Source: RUG11690 sp045616665
GTDB taxonomy: Bacteria; Bacteroidota; Bacteroidia; Bacteroidales; WCHB1-69
Assembly: GCA_045616665.1 (NCBI GenBank)
Contig: JAZLHE010000029.1
Span: forward strand, 1 to 64,000
Length of the DNA stretch: 64,000 nucleotides
Reading direction: 5' to 3'
Shown: in pieces, positions 51,920-60,246 of the stretch
Position numbering within the stretch: the stretch's first letter is position 1
How the letters are laid out: the number at the start of each line of letters is the position of its first letter
The notes under the pieces: model-generated
Databases searched by the model: none
The model's input: the letters and a program-made list of their open reading frames with translations, nothing else
Told to the model about the DNA's origin: nothing
Made by a program: the position numbers and the translations under genes

Positions 51920-52480
51920 TTATTTTTCTGCTGATTTACCGGCTTTCTTTCTAACTTCTTCGCCAACGAAGCGGATACCTTTACCTTTGTAAGGTTCTGG
52001 TTTTCTGTAAGAGCGAATCTTGTTAGCGATCTGGCCTAAAAGTTGTCTATCAATACCTTTAAGGATGATGATTGGGTTTTTACCTTTTTCGTTGATGGTT
52101 TCAACCTTGATTTCATCTGGGAAATCAAAAAGGATATTATGAGAGTAACCCAAGCTCAAGTCCAATTGATGAGGCCCTTTGGCTTCGGCCTTGTAACCAA
52201 CACCAACAACTTCTTGTTTAAGTTCGAAACCCTTGGACACACCGGTAACCATATTATTGAGGAGGGCTCTATAAAGGCCGTGTAAAGCTTTATGGCGTTT
52301 TTGATCAGTTGGGCGGACCAATTTAAGGTGACCGTCTTCAACTTCAAAAGTGATATCGGGATCTACGTACTGGTGTAATTCACCAAGGGGACCTTTAACA
52401 GTGACAACGTTAGATTTTTCGTCTCTTTTAACTTCAACTCCTGAAGGAATTGAAATGGGTAATTTTCCTATTCTTGACAT
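51920..52480 (-). CDS. rplF: Ribosomal protein L6
   Basis: A 186-residue L6 of the 50S subunit near the factor-binding site. The start MSRIGKLPISIPSGVEVK and the C-terminal signature PEPYKGKGIRFVGEEVRKKAGK are diagnostic. It lies between rpsH and rplR. Confidence 0.97.
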   Translation of the reverse strand: MSRIGKLPISIPSGVEVKRDEKSNVVTVKGPLGELHQYVDPDITFEVEDGHLKLVRPTDQKRHKALHGLYRALLNNMVTGVSKGFELKQEVVGVGYKAEAKGPHQLDLSLGYSHNILFDFPDEIKVETINEKGKNPIIILKGIDRQLLGQIANKIRSYRKPEPYKGKGIRFVGEEVRKKAGKSAEK

Positions 52481-52495
52481 AACAATTTCCTCCTA

Positions 52496-52894
52496 TTAGC
52501 TAATATAACATAAAACTTCGCCACCTACATTTTGAGCTTTAGCTTCCTTATCGGTCATCAGGCCGTGAGAAGTAGAGATGATAGCGATTCCAAGTCCGTT
52601 CAATACGGAAGGCAAATCTTCGACGCCAACGTATCTACGAAGACCTGGGCGGCTAACGCGTTTAAGTTCGGTGATTGCCGACAACTTTGAAGTGGGATGA
52701 TATTTAAGAGCGATCTTAATCATACCAGGGTTAGTTTCATCGACAAATTTATAATTTAAGATATAACCTTTTTCAAACAAAATCTTAGTGATTTCGCGTT
52801 TTGTTTTAGAAGTGGGGATTTCCACAACTTTATGATTAGCCCTAATGGCATTTCTCATTCGGGTTAAATAATCTGAAATCGGATCGGTATTCAT
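52496..52894 (-). CDS. rpsH: Ribosomal protein S8
   Basis: A 132-residue S8 that binds 16S rRNA helix 21. MNTDPISDYLTRMRNAIRAN at the start and GLGIAIISTSHGLMTDKEA at the end are diagnostic. In many bacteria S8 also represses the spc operon by binding its mRNA; no such site was identified here. Confidence 0.97.
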   Translation of the reverse strand: MNTDPISDYLTRMRNAIRANHKVVEIPTSKTKREITKILFEKGYILNYKFVDETNPGMIKIALKYHPTSKLSAITELKRVSRPGLRRYVGVEDLPSVLNGLGIAIISTSHGLMTDKEAKAQNVGGEVLCYIS

Positions 52895-52919
52895 ATTGTC
52901 TTTCTCCTAATTTTAAATG

Positions 52920-53219
52920 TTACCAACTTGCTTTTTTAACGCCCGGGATGAGTCCTTCTGAAGCCATCTCTCTGAAGTTGATACGAGAGATACCGAACTG
53001 ACGCATATAACCTTTTGGACGACCTGTTAATTTGCAGCGATTGTGCAATCTGATCGGGTTAGAGTTGGGGGGAAGTTTTTGCAGGGCTACGATAGCGGCT
53101 TGCTTGGCTTCATAATCATTACCATTGATGATCTTCTTTAACTCCTGACGTTTTTCAGCGTATTTAGCAATTAATTTTGCTCTTTTAATTTCTCTTGCTT
53201 TTAACGATTCTTTTGCCAT
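52920..53219 (-). CDS. rpsN: Ribosomal protein S14 (zinc-free type)
   Basis: A 99-residue S14. It belongs to the long form without the CxxC zinc motif: the C-terminal part reads NRCKLTGRPKGYMRQFGISR. It sits between rplE and rpsH, 3 bases after the rplE stop. Confidence 0.96.
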   Translation of the reverse strand: MAKESLKAREIKRAKLIAKYAEKRQELKKIINGNDYEAKQAAIVALQKLPPNSNPIRLHNRCKLTGRPKGYMRQFGISRINFREMASEGLIPGVKKASW

Positions 53220-53222
53220 ATC

Positions 53223-53777
53223 TTATTTCTGATTTTTAAATGGTAATCCAAACTCTTTTAATAATGCGAGACACTCTTTGTCGTTACGGGCAGTGGTAAC
53301 GAAAGTGATATCCATACCGTTGATCTTGGCCACCTTGTCGATATCGATTTCGGGGAAGATGATTTGTTCGGGGATACCGAGAGTATAATTACCTCTTCCG
53401 TCGAAGCCCTTATCGCTGATACCGCGGAAGTCACGGATACGAGGGATAGAAACAGAGATCAGACGATCAAGGAATTCGTACATTCTGTCGCCACGAAGGG
53501 TAACTCTTACGCCGATAGGCATACCTTTTCTCAACTTGAAGTTTGAGATATCCTTTTTAGACTTGGTAGCCACGGCCTTTTGACCAGCGATCATTGTCAT
53601 TTCCTGAACGCCGGCGTCAATTAATTTCTTATCGGCGATTCCAAACTTGCCAAGACCTTGGTTCAAACAGATCTTAGTGATTTTGGGAACGCGCATAATG
53701 GAATGGAATCCAAACTGTTCTTTCAAAGCTGGAAGAACTTCCTTAGCATATTTTTCTTTATATCTTGGTGAATACAT
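53223..53777 (-). CDS. rplE: Ribosomal protein L5
   Basis: A 184-residue L5, which binds 5S rRNA. ICLNQGLGKFGIADKK and FRGISDKGFDGRGNYTLGI are family signatures. Its ATG overlaps the last base of the rplX stop, so the two are coupled. Confidence 0.97.
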   Translation of the reverse strand: MYSPRYKEKYAKEVLPALKEQFGFHSIMRVPKITKICLNQGLGKFGIADKKLIDAGVQEMTMIAGQKAVATKSKKDISNFKLRKGMPIGVRVTLRGDRMYEFLDRLISVSIPRIRDFRGISDKGFDGRGNYTLGIPEQIIFPEIDIDKVAKINGMDITFVTTARNDKECLALLKEFGLPFKNQK

Positions 53778-54091
53778 TACTTAATCTCCTCTCCTGACTT
53801 TTTTGAATATCTAACTGATTTGCCGTCCTCATTTCTTCTTCTGCCGATGCGGGTAGCGTTACCTTGGGCATCAACGAGCATAAGGTTAGAGATATGGATC
53901 GGAGCTTCTTTTTTAACGATACCGCCATTAGGGTTCTTAGCATTTGCCTTGGTGTGCTTAGAAACCAGGTTAACGCCTTCAACCATCGCGCGGTATTTTT
54001 CGACATCTACCATAATCACCTTGCCTTGTGAGCCTTTAGAATCACCGGCAATGACTTTAACGATGTCACCTTTCTTGATGTGAATTTTCAT
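53777..54091 (-). CDS. rplX: Ribosomal protein L24
   Basis: A 104-residue L24, an assembly initiator of the 50S subunit. The KOW motif is IKKGDIVKVIAGDSKGSQGKV, followed by PNGGIVKKEAPIHISNLML. It overlaps rplE by 1 base and lies 76 bases after rplN, an unusually wide gap for this operon. Confidence 0.97.
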   Translation of the reverse strand: MKIHIKKGDIVKVIAGDSKGSQGKVIMVDVEKYRAMVEGVNLVSKHTKANAKNPNGGIVKKEAPIHISNLMLVDAQGNATRIGRRRNEDGKSVRYSKKSGEEIK

Positions 54092-54167
54092 TGTTTGTTT
54101 TGTTTTTAAATGTTTTTCAATTGGTCTTTGTCAATTGTCCTATATATCTTAATTGTTTAAGCAACAA

Positions 54168-54536
54168 CTAAAGTACTTCTGGAGCGAGGGAAACGATTTT
54201 CATATATTGTTTCTCACGAAGTTCACGGGCAACGGGTCCAAAGATACGGGTTCCGCGGAGTTCGTCTGACGGGGTAAGGAGAACTACGGCATTGTCATCA
54301 AAGCTGATGTAGGAACCGTCGTTTCTACGAACGTGTTTTTTGGTGCGGACCACCACTGCCTTAGAGACAGAACCTTTTTTTACATTACCTGAAGGGATGG
54401 CGCTTTTCACGGTGACGACGACTTTATCGCCAACGGTGGCATAGCGTTTTTTAGTACCACCCAGAACGCGGATGCAGAGGACTTCCTTAGCGCCGCTGTT
54501 ATCGGCCACTGCCATTCTTGTTTCTTGCTGTATCAT
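54168..54536 (-). CDS. rplN: Ribosomal protein L14
   Basis: A 122-residue L14 at the subunit interface. MIQQETRMAVADNSGAKEVL and the C-terminal GTRIFGPVARELREKQYMKI are diagnostic. It is 2 bases after rpsQ. Confidence 0.97.
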   Translation of the reverse strand: MIQQETRMAVADNSGAKEVLCIRVLGGTKKRYATVGDKVVVTVKSAIPSGNVKKGSVSKAVVVRTKKHVRRNDGSYISFDDNAVVLLTPSDELRGTRIFGPVARELREKQYMKIVSLAPEVL

Positions 54537-54538
54537 AA

Positions 54539-54796
54539 CTATTTAGCTCTTTCAATGATTTCTACTAATCTCCAGCGCTTGCTTTTGCTCAAGGGTCTGG
54601 TTTCCATTACTCTGACTTTGTCACCGATGTTGCACTCATTTTTTTCGTCGTGAGCCATCAGTTTGGTTGTTCTTTTGAGGAACTTACCATATTTAGCGTG
54701 TTTGAGTCGTCTTTCAACGCTAACCACGATGGTTTTATCCATCTTGTTGCTCGTAACAAGACCTTCTCTGACTTTTCTATTATTTCTTTCTTCCAT
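54539..54796 (-). CDS. rpsQ: Ribosomal protein S17
   Basis: An 85-residue S17, an early-binding 30S protein. VREGLVTSNKMDKTIVVSVE and IGDKVRVMETRPLSKSKRWR match the family. It lies 14 bases after rpmC and 2 bases before rplN. Confidence 0.97.
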   Translation of the reverse strand: MEERNNRKVREGLVTSNKMDKTIVVSVERRLKHAKYGKFLKRTTKLMAHDEKNECNIGDKVRVMETRPLSKSKRWRLVEIIERAK

Positions 54797-54810
54797 AGCG
54801 GGACTCTTAA

Positions 54811-55014
54811 TTATTTCACGTTTTCTTTCATTTCGCGCATGCGCAATTCGGTTTTGAGGCGAGCCACAGTTCTTCTCTGTTCTTTAATCTTCTGGGGATT
54901 TTCGATAGGAGAAATAGCGTGGTTCAATTTCAATTTCACCAACTGTTGTTGTTCTTCCACCATTCTTTCTTTGATTTCGGCGGTAGAAAGTTCGCGTATT
55001 ACTTGTTGTTTCAT
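54811..55014 (-). CDS. rpmC: Ribosomal protein L29
   Basis: A 67-residue L29 near the peptide exit tunnel. IRELSTAEIKERMVEEQQQL and the C-terminal RTVARLKTELRMRE are typical of the two-helix family. It is 5 bases after rplP. Confidence 0.96.
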   Translation of the reverse strand: MKQQVIRELSTAEIKERMVEEQQQLVKLKLNHAISPIENPQKIKEQRRTVARLKTELRMREMKENVK

Positions 55015-55019
55015 TGCTA

Positions 55020-55445
55020 TTAAATTTCTTCTGAATAATCTCTTCTTACTACGAATTTGGTTGCGATAGGCAACTTCTGAGCGCCGAGGCGGAGGGCTTC
55101 TTTTGCCACTTCAAAAGGAACGCCGTCAGCTTCAAACAGGATTCTACCTGGACTAACACGGGCAGCGAAGTATTCAGGAGTACCCTTACCTTTACCCATA
55201 CGAACTTCAGCAGGCTTTTTGGTTACCGGCTTGTCTGGGAAGATGGAGATCCACAACTGACCTTCACGTTTCATGTGACGGGTGATAGCCTGACGAGCTG
55301 CTTCGATTTGACGAGCAGTAAGCCAGCATTCCTCAAGGGTCTTAAGTGCGAATGAACCGAAGGCAATTTCAGAACCGCGTTTGGTGATGCGTTTCATTCT
55401 GCCTTTCTGCGGTCTTCTGTATTTGGTCTTTTTTGGTTGTAACAT
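55020..55445 (-). CDS. rplP: Ribosomal protein L16
   Basis: A 141-residue L16, which helps shape the A site of the 50S subunit. MLQPKKTKYRRPQKGRMKRI and VRMGKGKGTPEYFAARVSPG are diagnostic. It lies 53 bases after rpsC. Confidence 0.97.
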   Translation of the reverse strand: MLQPKKTKYRRPQKGRMKRITKRGSEIAFGSFALKTLEECWLTARQIEAARQAITRHMKREGQLWISIFPDKPVTKKPAEVRMGKGKGTPEYFAARVSPGRILFEADGVPFEVAKEALRLGAQKLPIATKFVVRRDYSEEI

Positions 55446-55498
55446 TGCTATTTATTTTATTGTTTATACTCTAGATTGTATTTTGAAGTTGACTATGA

Positions 55499-56218
55499 TT
55501 AGTTTCTCTTCTCTTTGCGTGGACCGCGTGGTGAACGTTTGGCTGGACCTTTTTGTTCTTTTGCTTCATTATTAGCAGCAAACAGATCTCTCTTGCCATA
55601 AACAACGCCTCTGCAGATCCATACTTTGATACCGATACGGCCGTATGTGGTATGGGCTTCAGCGGGAGCATAGTCAATATCAGCTCTCAAGGTATGGAGA
55701 GGTGTTCTACCTTCCTTGAAATGTTCTGTTCTTGCCATTTCGGCTCCACCCAGACGACCTGAGCAAGAAACCTTGATACCCTCTGCATTGGCGTGCATAG
55801 TGGCAGCAATGGCAGTCTTAACAGCTTTTCTATAAGAGATACGACCTTCGATTTGCTTTGCGATGTTTTGAGCTACCAAAACAGCATCTAAATCAGGACG
55901 CTTAACCTCTGAAATGTTGATTTGAATCTCCTTGTTGGTGATTTTCTTCAACTCTTCTTTCAATTTGTCAACTTCTGTACCACCCTTGCCGATGATGAGA
56001 CCGGGACGAGCGGTATTAATGGTAACCGTTACAAGCTTGAGTGTTCTTTCAATGTAAATTTTTGCGATTCCGGCTTTGAACAAACGTGCGTTCAAATATT
56101 TTCTAATTTTGTCGTCTTCGACTAATTTACTGGCGAAATTTTTGCCGCCATACCAATTAGAATCCCATCCTCTGATAATTCCTAATCTTAAACCTACCGG
56201 ATTAACTTTTTGACCCAT
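55499..56218 (-). CDS. rpsC: Ribosomal protein S3
   Basis: A 239-residue S3 of the 30S head. MGQKVNPVGLRLGIIRGWDS fixes the start at 56218; an upstream in-frame ATG would overlap rplV. The KH domain is PGLIIGKGGTEVDKLKEELK. A basic tail (KGPAKRSPRGPRKEKRN) extends the C-terminus. Confidence 0.97.
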   Translation of the reverse strand: MGQKVNPVGLRLGIIRGWDSNWYGGKNFASKLVEDDKIRKYLNARLFKAGIAKIYIERTLKLVTVTINTARPGLIIGKGGTEVDKLKEELKKITNKEIQINISEVKRPDLDAVLVAQNIAKQIEGRISYRKAVKTAIAATMHANAEGIKVSCSGRLGGAEMARTEHFKEGRTPLHTLRADIDYAPAEAHTTYGRIGIKVWICRGVVYGKRDLFAANNEAKEQKGPAKRSPRGPRKEKRN

Positions 56219-56234
56219 ACTTTTTAAATTAATA

Positions 56235-56669
56235 TTATTCTTGTGATTCGTTATTATTTTCAACTGCAACTTCCTGTACGCGGCTGTCGAGAACGATGGT
56301 CACGTGGTTGGAACGTTTTCTGATACGGTGCGCACGTCCCTGTGGGGCGGTTCTGATTCTCTTCAGCATTCTGCCACCGTCAACCATAATGGTCTTAACA
56401 TAGAGGTGGGCATCTTCCAATCTGGCGCCTTCGTTCTTAACTTGCCAGTTGGCAATTGCCGACTTTAATAATTTCAATAATTTTTCTGCTGACTCTTTTC
56501 TGCTGAATTTCAACACGTTCATTGCATAATCAACATCTTTTCCTCTGATAACGTCAGCCATAATTCTTGTCTTGCGCGGAGAAGTCGGATTATCGACCAA
56601 ACGAGCCATATAGACATTTTTCTTGGCTTCCTTTCGCGCATCTGCAGCTAATCTTTTTCTTGCTCCCAT
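56235..56669 (-). CDS. rplV: Ribosomal protein L22
   Basis: A 144-residue L22 with its loop near the exit tunnel. NPTSPRKTRIMADVIRGKDV, the DGGRMLKRIRTAPQGRAHRI segment and the acidic tail ENNNESQE are visible. It is the first gene of the run; rpsS, rplB and the other genes that usually precede it are missing, and a non-coding AT-rich gap lies upstream. Confidence 0.97.
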   Translation of the reverse strand: MGARKRLAADARKEAKKNVYMARLVDNPTSPRKTRIMADVIRGKDVDYAMNVLKFSRKESAEKLLKLLKSAIANWQVKNEGARLEDAHLYVKTIMVDGGRMLKRIRTAPQGRAHRIRKRSNHVTIVLDSRVQEVAVENNNESQE

Positions 56670-56763
56670 TGTTTTTGTATTATTTTTAATTTCTAACTTG
56701 CTTATTTACAATATGATACACAAACGGATTTTTTTCTTCTCCATTTACTATCAAAATTGGCGG

Positions 56764-56771
56764 CAAAAATA
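56764..56771 (-). promoter_or_regulatory. -7 box for the rplV-rpsE operon
   Basis: TATTTTTG on the minus strand. It fits TAnnTTTG; no clear -33 element was found at the normal distance. Confidence 0.4.
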
Positions 56772-57033
56772 GTAAAAATTTCAATACAATTTCACCTTTC
56801 TCAAAAAAAATTTCAAAAAAAATAAAATATTGATGTTCATAGGCATTCCAAGCGATTTGTTCTATGGTATAAACACCGCATTGTTAATTTCATTACTCTA
56901 AAAAATAATACAAATTTATCAATGTCGGATTTTCGATCCGTTTTTTTTACATAAAGAGAACAAAAAAAAGGAAATTCAAGGTTCAAATAGCTATATATCT
57001 GTATGTTTACGTAGAATATTCCTAAATCAAGAC

Positions 57034-57065
57034 AAAAAAAGACGTGAACCCCCCGTCACGTCTTT
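57034..57065 (-). terminator. Terminator after the lipoprotein gene
   Basis: AAAGACGTGA (57038-57047) and TCACGTCTTT (57056-57065) form a perfect 10-bp stem. On the minus strand a T tract (57034-57040) follows, 26 bases after the lipoprotein stop. Confidence 0.85.
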
Positions 57066-57090
57066 ATACATCATCTTATTACAGAAAGAA

Positions 57091-57549
57091 TTACTTCTTT
57101 TTAAATTGAAGACTTACATCAACAGATTTCCGGTTGGTAATATTTTCCTCGTACTGACAATAGTTAACTTTTCCTCTAACCATCAGGCTACTCTTACTTA
57201 GTTCATCAATATCAAGATCATAGGAAATTAAATCATAGCCCCATAAACTTTCATGGAATTTATCACTTTCGATGGTTAGTCTTTCATTGCCTCTGGTATT
57301 GTATTTACCATTAATGGTAATAATACCGTAATAGGATGAATTGAAATATTTTTGGAAATCACAATCAATAGTACAGGTTCCATCGATTCTGAAAATCCAT
57401 ACATCTTTCAGATTATCCACTTCAACACCATCAACAGTGGCATATACAGCTTCCCACTTGCCTGGTAGGTTTTCCACATCCTTCTCACACGAAGACAAGA
57501 ACGCTGACATACTCAATAGAAGGAAGAAAATACCAATAACTTTTTTCAT
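57091..57549 (-). CDS. Lipocalin-like lipoprotein
   Basis: A 152-residue lipoprotein. The signal sequence MKKVIGIFFLLLSMSAFLSSC ends in a lipobox with the lipidated Cys21. The mature part begins EKDVENLPGKWEAVYATVDG, the GxW opening of lipocalin-like domains common in Bacteroidota, and continues as a small beta barrel. It has its own -7 box (57593-57600) and terminator. Ligand and location (periplasm or surface) are unknown. Confidence 0.8.
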   Translation of the reverse strand: MKKVIGIFFLLLSMSAFLSSCEKDVENLPGKWEAVYATVDGVEVDNLKDVWIFRIDGTCTIDCDFQKYFNSSYYGIITINGKYNTRGNERLTIESDKFHESLWGYDLISYDLDIDELSKSSLMVRGKVNYCQYEENITNRKSVDVSLQFKKK

Positions 57550-57592
57550 AATTCATTTTTTTAGATTCAATATGTTTTTTCTAATTAAACCG

Positions 57593-57600
57593 CAAAAATA
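57593..57600 (-). promoter_or_regulatory. -7 box for the lipoprotein gene
   Basis: TATTTTTG on the minus strand, 44 bases before the ATG at 57549. It fits TAnnTTTG. Confidence 0.5.
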
Positions 57601-57670
57601 CAAAATAAAATTGAATACCAAATTATTCTCCAATCAGAAAATTTCACAGGCCATATTCAGCAAAAAACAC

Positions 57671-57678
57671 TACTTTTG
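57671..57678 (+). promoter_or_regulatory. -7 box for the M20 peptidase gene
   Basis: TACTTTTG lies 19 bases before the ATG at 57698 and fits TAnnTTTG. Confidence 0.55.
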
Positions 57679-57697
57679 CAATTTATAAATAGAAAAT

Positions 57698-58825
57698 ATG
57701 AACTATACAGAAATTCGAAGACAGTTCCACACAACAGCTGAAGCATCAGGGCATGAAGACAAGACTGCCGAAAACATTCTACGCATCTTGCAAAGTCTTG
57801 TCCCCACTCAAATCCAATCTTTTCCAGACAGCCACAACATCATCGCCATCTATGATTCGCACAAGCCGGGAAAGACGATTCTTCTCCGCGGAGACTTTGA
57901 TGCGGTGGGCGTTAACGAGACAATCGAACTTCCATACGCTTCTCAAAATCCCAATTATTCGCACAAATGCGGACACGACGGACACACCACCATTTTGTTG
58001 GGAATGGCCGAGCAGCTTCACCTCCACCCTATCAAAAAAGGAAAAGTCCTGCTATTTTTCCAAGCGGCAGAAGAAACCGGCCAAGGCTGCAGCCAGTTGT
58101 TGAATACACACTTCCTCGACTCCTATAATATTAATATGGTATATGCGCTGCACAACATTCCGGGTTTGCCCAGTGGCAGCATCACCTGCTGTGCGGGAAA
58201 TTTCACCTGTGCCGTCATCAGCTGCGAAATTCAGCTGCACGGTCGCACCGCACACGCCGCCGAACCTCAAAACGGCATTTCACCCTTCCGTGCGGCTACC
58301 GGTATTTCAGAAAGACTACTTAATCTAAGTCACAGCAATTTACGAGACAATGATTATCAGATTGTCACCTTAATAGAATCCCACATCGGGGAAACTGCCT
58401 ACGGCGTTTCTGCAGGAAGCGGCGTACTGCGTTTCACTCTCCGTGCCAAATCGGAAGCACAACTACAAAAACTCATTAAAGACACAGAAAAAATCGTTGA
58501 AGAAGAAGTCGGTCAAACGCCGGGTCTCCATTCGGAAATCAGATGGCTGGAATATTTCGCGGGCGGACAGAACGCGGAAGATGCCGTGGCACTAGTTCGC
58601 CAAAGTGCCGAAAAGTTGGGATTAACCTACGTCGAAAAGGAAGTTCCCTTTACCTGGGGCGAGGATTTTGGTCTGCTGACTCAACACTACGACGGTGCGC
58701 TCTTCGGATTGGGAAGCGGAGAAAATTGTCCCCCACTCCACCATCAAACCTACGATTTTCCAGACGAAATCATTGAAACCGGGGTTAAGATGATGGTGGA
58801 AATTTGCAGATTAGCGATGCGATAA
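57698..58825 (+). CDS. M20-family amidohydrolase/peptidase
   Basis: A 375-residue metal-dependent amidohydrolase. Metal ligands are visible in HKCGHDGHTTILLG and FFQAAEETGQG, the later His in LQLHGRTAHAAEP-like SCEIQLHGRTAHAAE, and the last in GENCPPLHHQTYDF. This is the pattern of the M20D group (hippurate hydrolase, N-acyl-amino-acid amidohydrolase, IAA-amino acid hydrolase). No signal peptide is present, so it acts in the cytoplasm. It is monocistronic, 52 bases before the MutS-like gene, which has its own promoter. Confidence 0.9.
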   Translation: MNYTEIRRQFHTTAEASGHEDKTAENILRILQSLVPTQIQSFPDSHNIIAIYDSHKPGKTILLRGDFDAVGVNETIELPYASQNPNYSHKCGHDGHTTILLGMAEQLHLHPIKKGKVLLFFQAAEETGQGCSQLLNTHFLDSYNINMVYALHNIPGLPSGSITCCAGNFTCAVISCEIQLHGRTAHAAEPQNGISPFRAATGISERLLNLSHSNLRDNDYQIVTLIESHIGETAYGVSAGSGVLRFTLRAKSEAQLQKLIKDTEKIVEEEVGQTPGLHSEIRWLEYFAGGQNAEDAVALVRQSAEKLGLTYVEKEVPFTWGEDFGLLTQHYDGALFGLGSGENCPPLHHQTYDFPDEIIETGVKMMVEICRLAMR

Positions 58826-58847
58826 ATTTCAATTTAACAAAAATCAC

Positions 58848-58855
58848 TACCTTTG
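58848..58855 (+). promoter_or_regulatory. -7 box for the MutS-like gene
   Basis: TACCTTTG lies 22 bases before the ATG at 58878 and fits TAnnTTTG. Confidence 0.55.
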
Positions 58856-58877
58856 CATTTCAAAAAAACGGAACACA

Positions 58878-60245
58878 ATGGCAAAAATCAAAACACATAT
58901 TGAGCAACAAAGCGCCTTTCAATTTATGACCGATGAATTACAATTTTCGTCACCAATGGGTCGCAAGAAACTATTACACAGACGATTTCTCTCCGATCCT
59001 TTTGAACTTCAGATGGAATTGGAAATTCAGCAGGCCGTGGTGGACTTTATTGAAACGCACCACGACACGTCCGTGATGGCACAGCTAATAGAACAACTCT
59101 GTCAGGTTAACGACATCAGCCAAACCTTCGTGAATCTGGTGGATGGAAACACGTTGGACGACATTCAGCTTTTTGAAGTCAAAAAATTCAGTCTCATTTG
59201 CCATAAAGTATCCAAACTGCTCAACGACAACCATTTCGACTGGATTCCTTTTCACGATTTATCTGTCGTAATCGACACTTTGGATCCTGAGAAGAACCGA
59301 TTGCCGCAATTTCACATTTATTCGGCCTATAAACCGGAATTGGCGGAAATTCGCAAAAAAATTGACCAGACAAGCGATGAAGAAGAATTGGCCAAACTGA
59401 AATGGGAAGAATCCAAATTAGAAGACGGCATCCGCACGACATTAAGCAAACGGCTGTCGTTCAAAGCATTGCAAATTCAGGAAAATCTCAATCAAATCGG
59501 ATACTTGGATTTGCTTTTGGCTCACGCCGAACAAATCCGTCATTGGCATTTATGCAAGCCGACCATCACCGACGGAAACAGCCAATTCAAGGGTTTGTTT
59601 AATCCCATCGTCAAGCAAAGCACAGGAAAATTCCAAGGCATTGACATAGAACTCCAACACGTCCCCACCCTGATCACCGGATCGAATATGTCGGGCAAGA
59701 CCGTACTGCTTAAAACGATCGGTTTAGCGCAAACGCTTTGCCAGTTTGGATTTTTCGTTCCTGCCGTTTCTGCCGACATTGCCTTAGTGGATGACATTAT
59801 GTTCAGCATCGGCGACAAGCAATCCGAAATGAACGGTTTGTCTTCCTTTGCCGTAGAAATCCTGAATATTGACAAAATTATCAAAGCCGTGAAAGAGGGA
59901 CAGCGAATCTTGGCTTTAGTGGACGAACTGGCTCGCACCACCAATCCCGAAGAAGGCAAAGCCCTGGTTTCCGGCTTCATCCAAATTATGTCTCAACACA
60001 ACGTCGATGCCCTCGTCACAACCCACTACAGCGGTTTAGACACGCAATGCCGCAGATTAAGGGTCAAAGGGCTAAAAATCAAGGACAACGAACAGCAAAT
60101 CACGCCGGAAAACATCAACCAATTTATGGATTACAGCTTGGTGGAAAGCCATACGGACGATGTGCCTCAAGAAGCCGTGACTATTGCTGAAATCTTTGGC
60201 ATTGACGAGGAATTTCTTCAGATAGCCAAAGAAAAACTATCGTGA
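58878..60245 (+). CDS. Short MutS-family ATPase
   Basis: A 455-residue protein with only the lever/clamp and ATPase parts of MutS. The P-loop is ITGSNMSGKTVLLKTIGLAQ, followed by DIMFSIGDKQSEMNGLSSFAVEI, the Walker B LALVDELARTTNPEEGKAL and the H-loop ALVTTHYSGL. The mismatch-recognition domain (with its Phe-x-Glu motif) and the C-terminal Smr domain of MutS2 are absent. It is thus neither canonical MutS nor MutS2. Similar short proteins are found in some anaerobes, including beside aminomutase genes, with unclear function. It ends one base before the convergent tex gene. Confidence 0.85.
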   Translation: MAKIKTHIEQQSAFQFMTDELQFSSPMGRKKLLHRRFLSDPFELQMELEIQQAVVDFIETHHDTSVMAQLIEQLCQVNDISQTFVNLVDGNTLDDIQLFEVKKFSLICHKVSKLLNDNHFDWIPFHDLSVVIDTLDPEKNRLPQFHIYSAYKPELAEIRKKIDQTSDEEELAKLKWEESKLEDGIRTTLSKRLSFKALQIQENLNQIGYLDLLLAHAEQIRHWHLCKPTITDGNSQFKGLFNPIVKQSTGKFQGIDIELQHVPTLITGSNMSGKTVLLKTIGLAQTLCQFGFFVPAVSADIALVDDIMFSIGDKQSEMNGLSSFAVEILNIDKIIKAVKEGQRILALVDELARTTNPEEGKALVSGFIQIMSQHNVDALVTTHYSGLDTQCRRLRVKGLKIKDNEQQITPENINQFMDYSLVESHTDDVPQEAVTIAEIFGIDEEFLQIAKEKLS

Positions 60246-60246
60246 T

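Larger units (their letters stand above)
56670..57090. other. AT-rich gap upstream of the ribosomal operon
   Basis: No gene was found. A -7-like TATTTTTG on the minus strand (56764-56771) may start the ribosomal-protein transcript, about 95 bases before rplV, leaving an AT-rich leader. The right end holds the lipoprotein terminator (57034-57065). The middle (56800-57030) is AT-rich without further recognisable structure. Confidence 0.6.
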
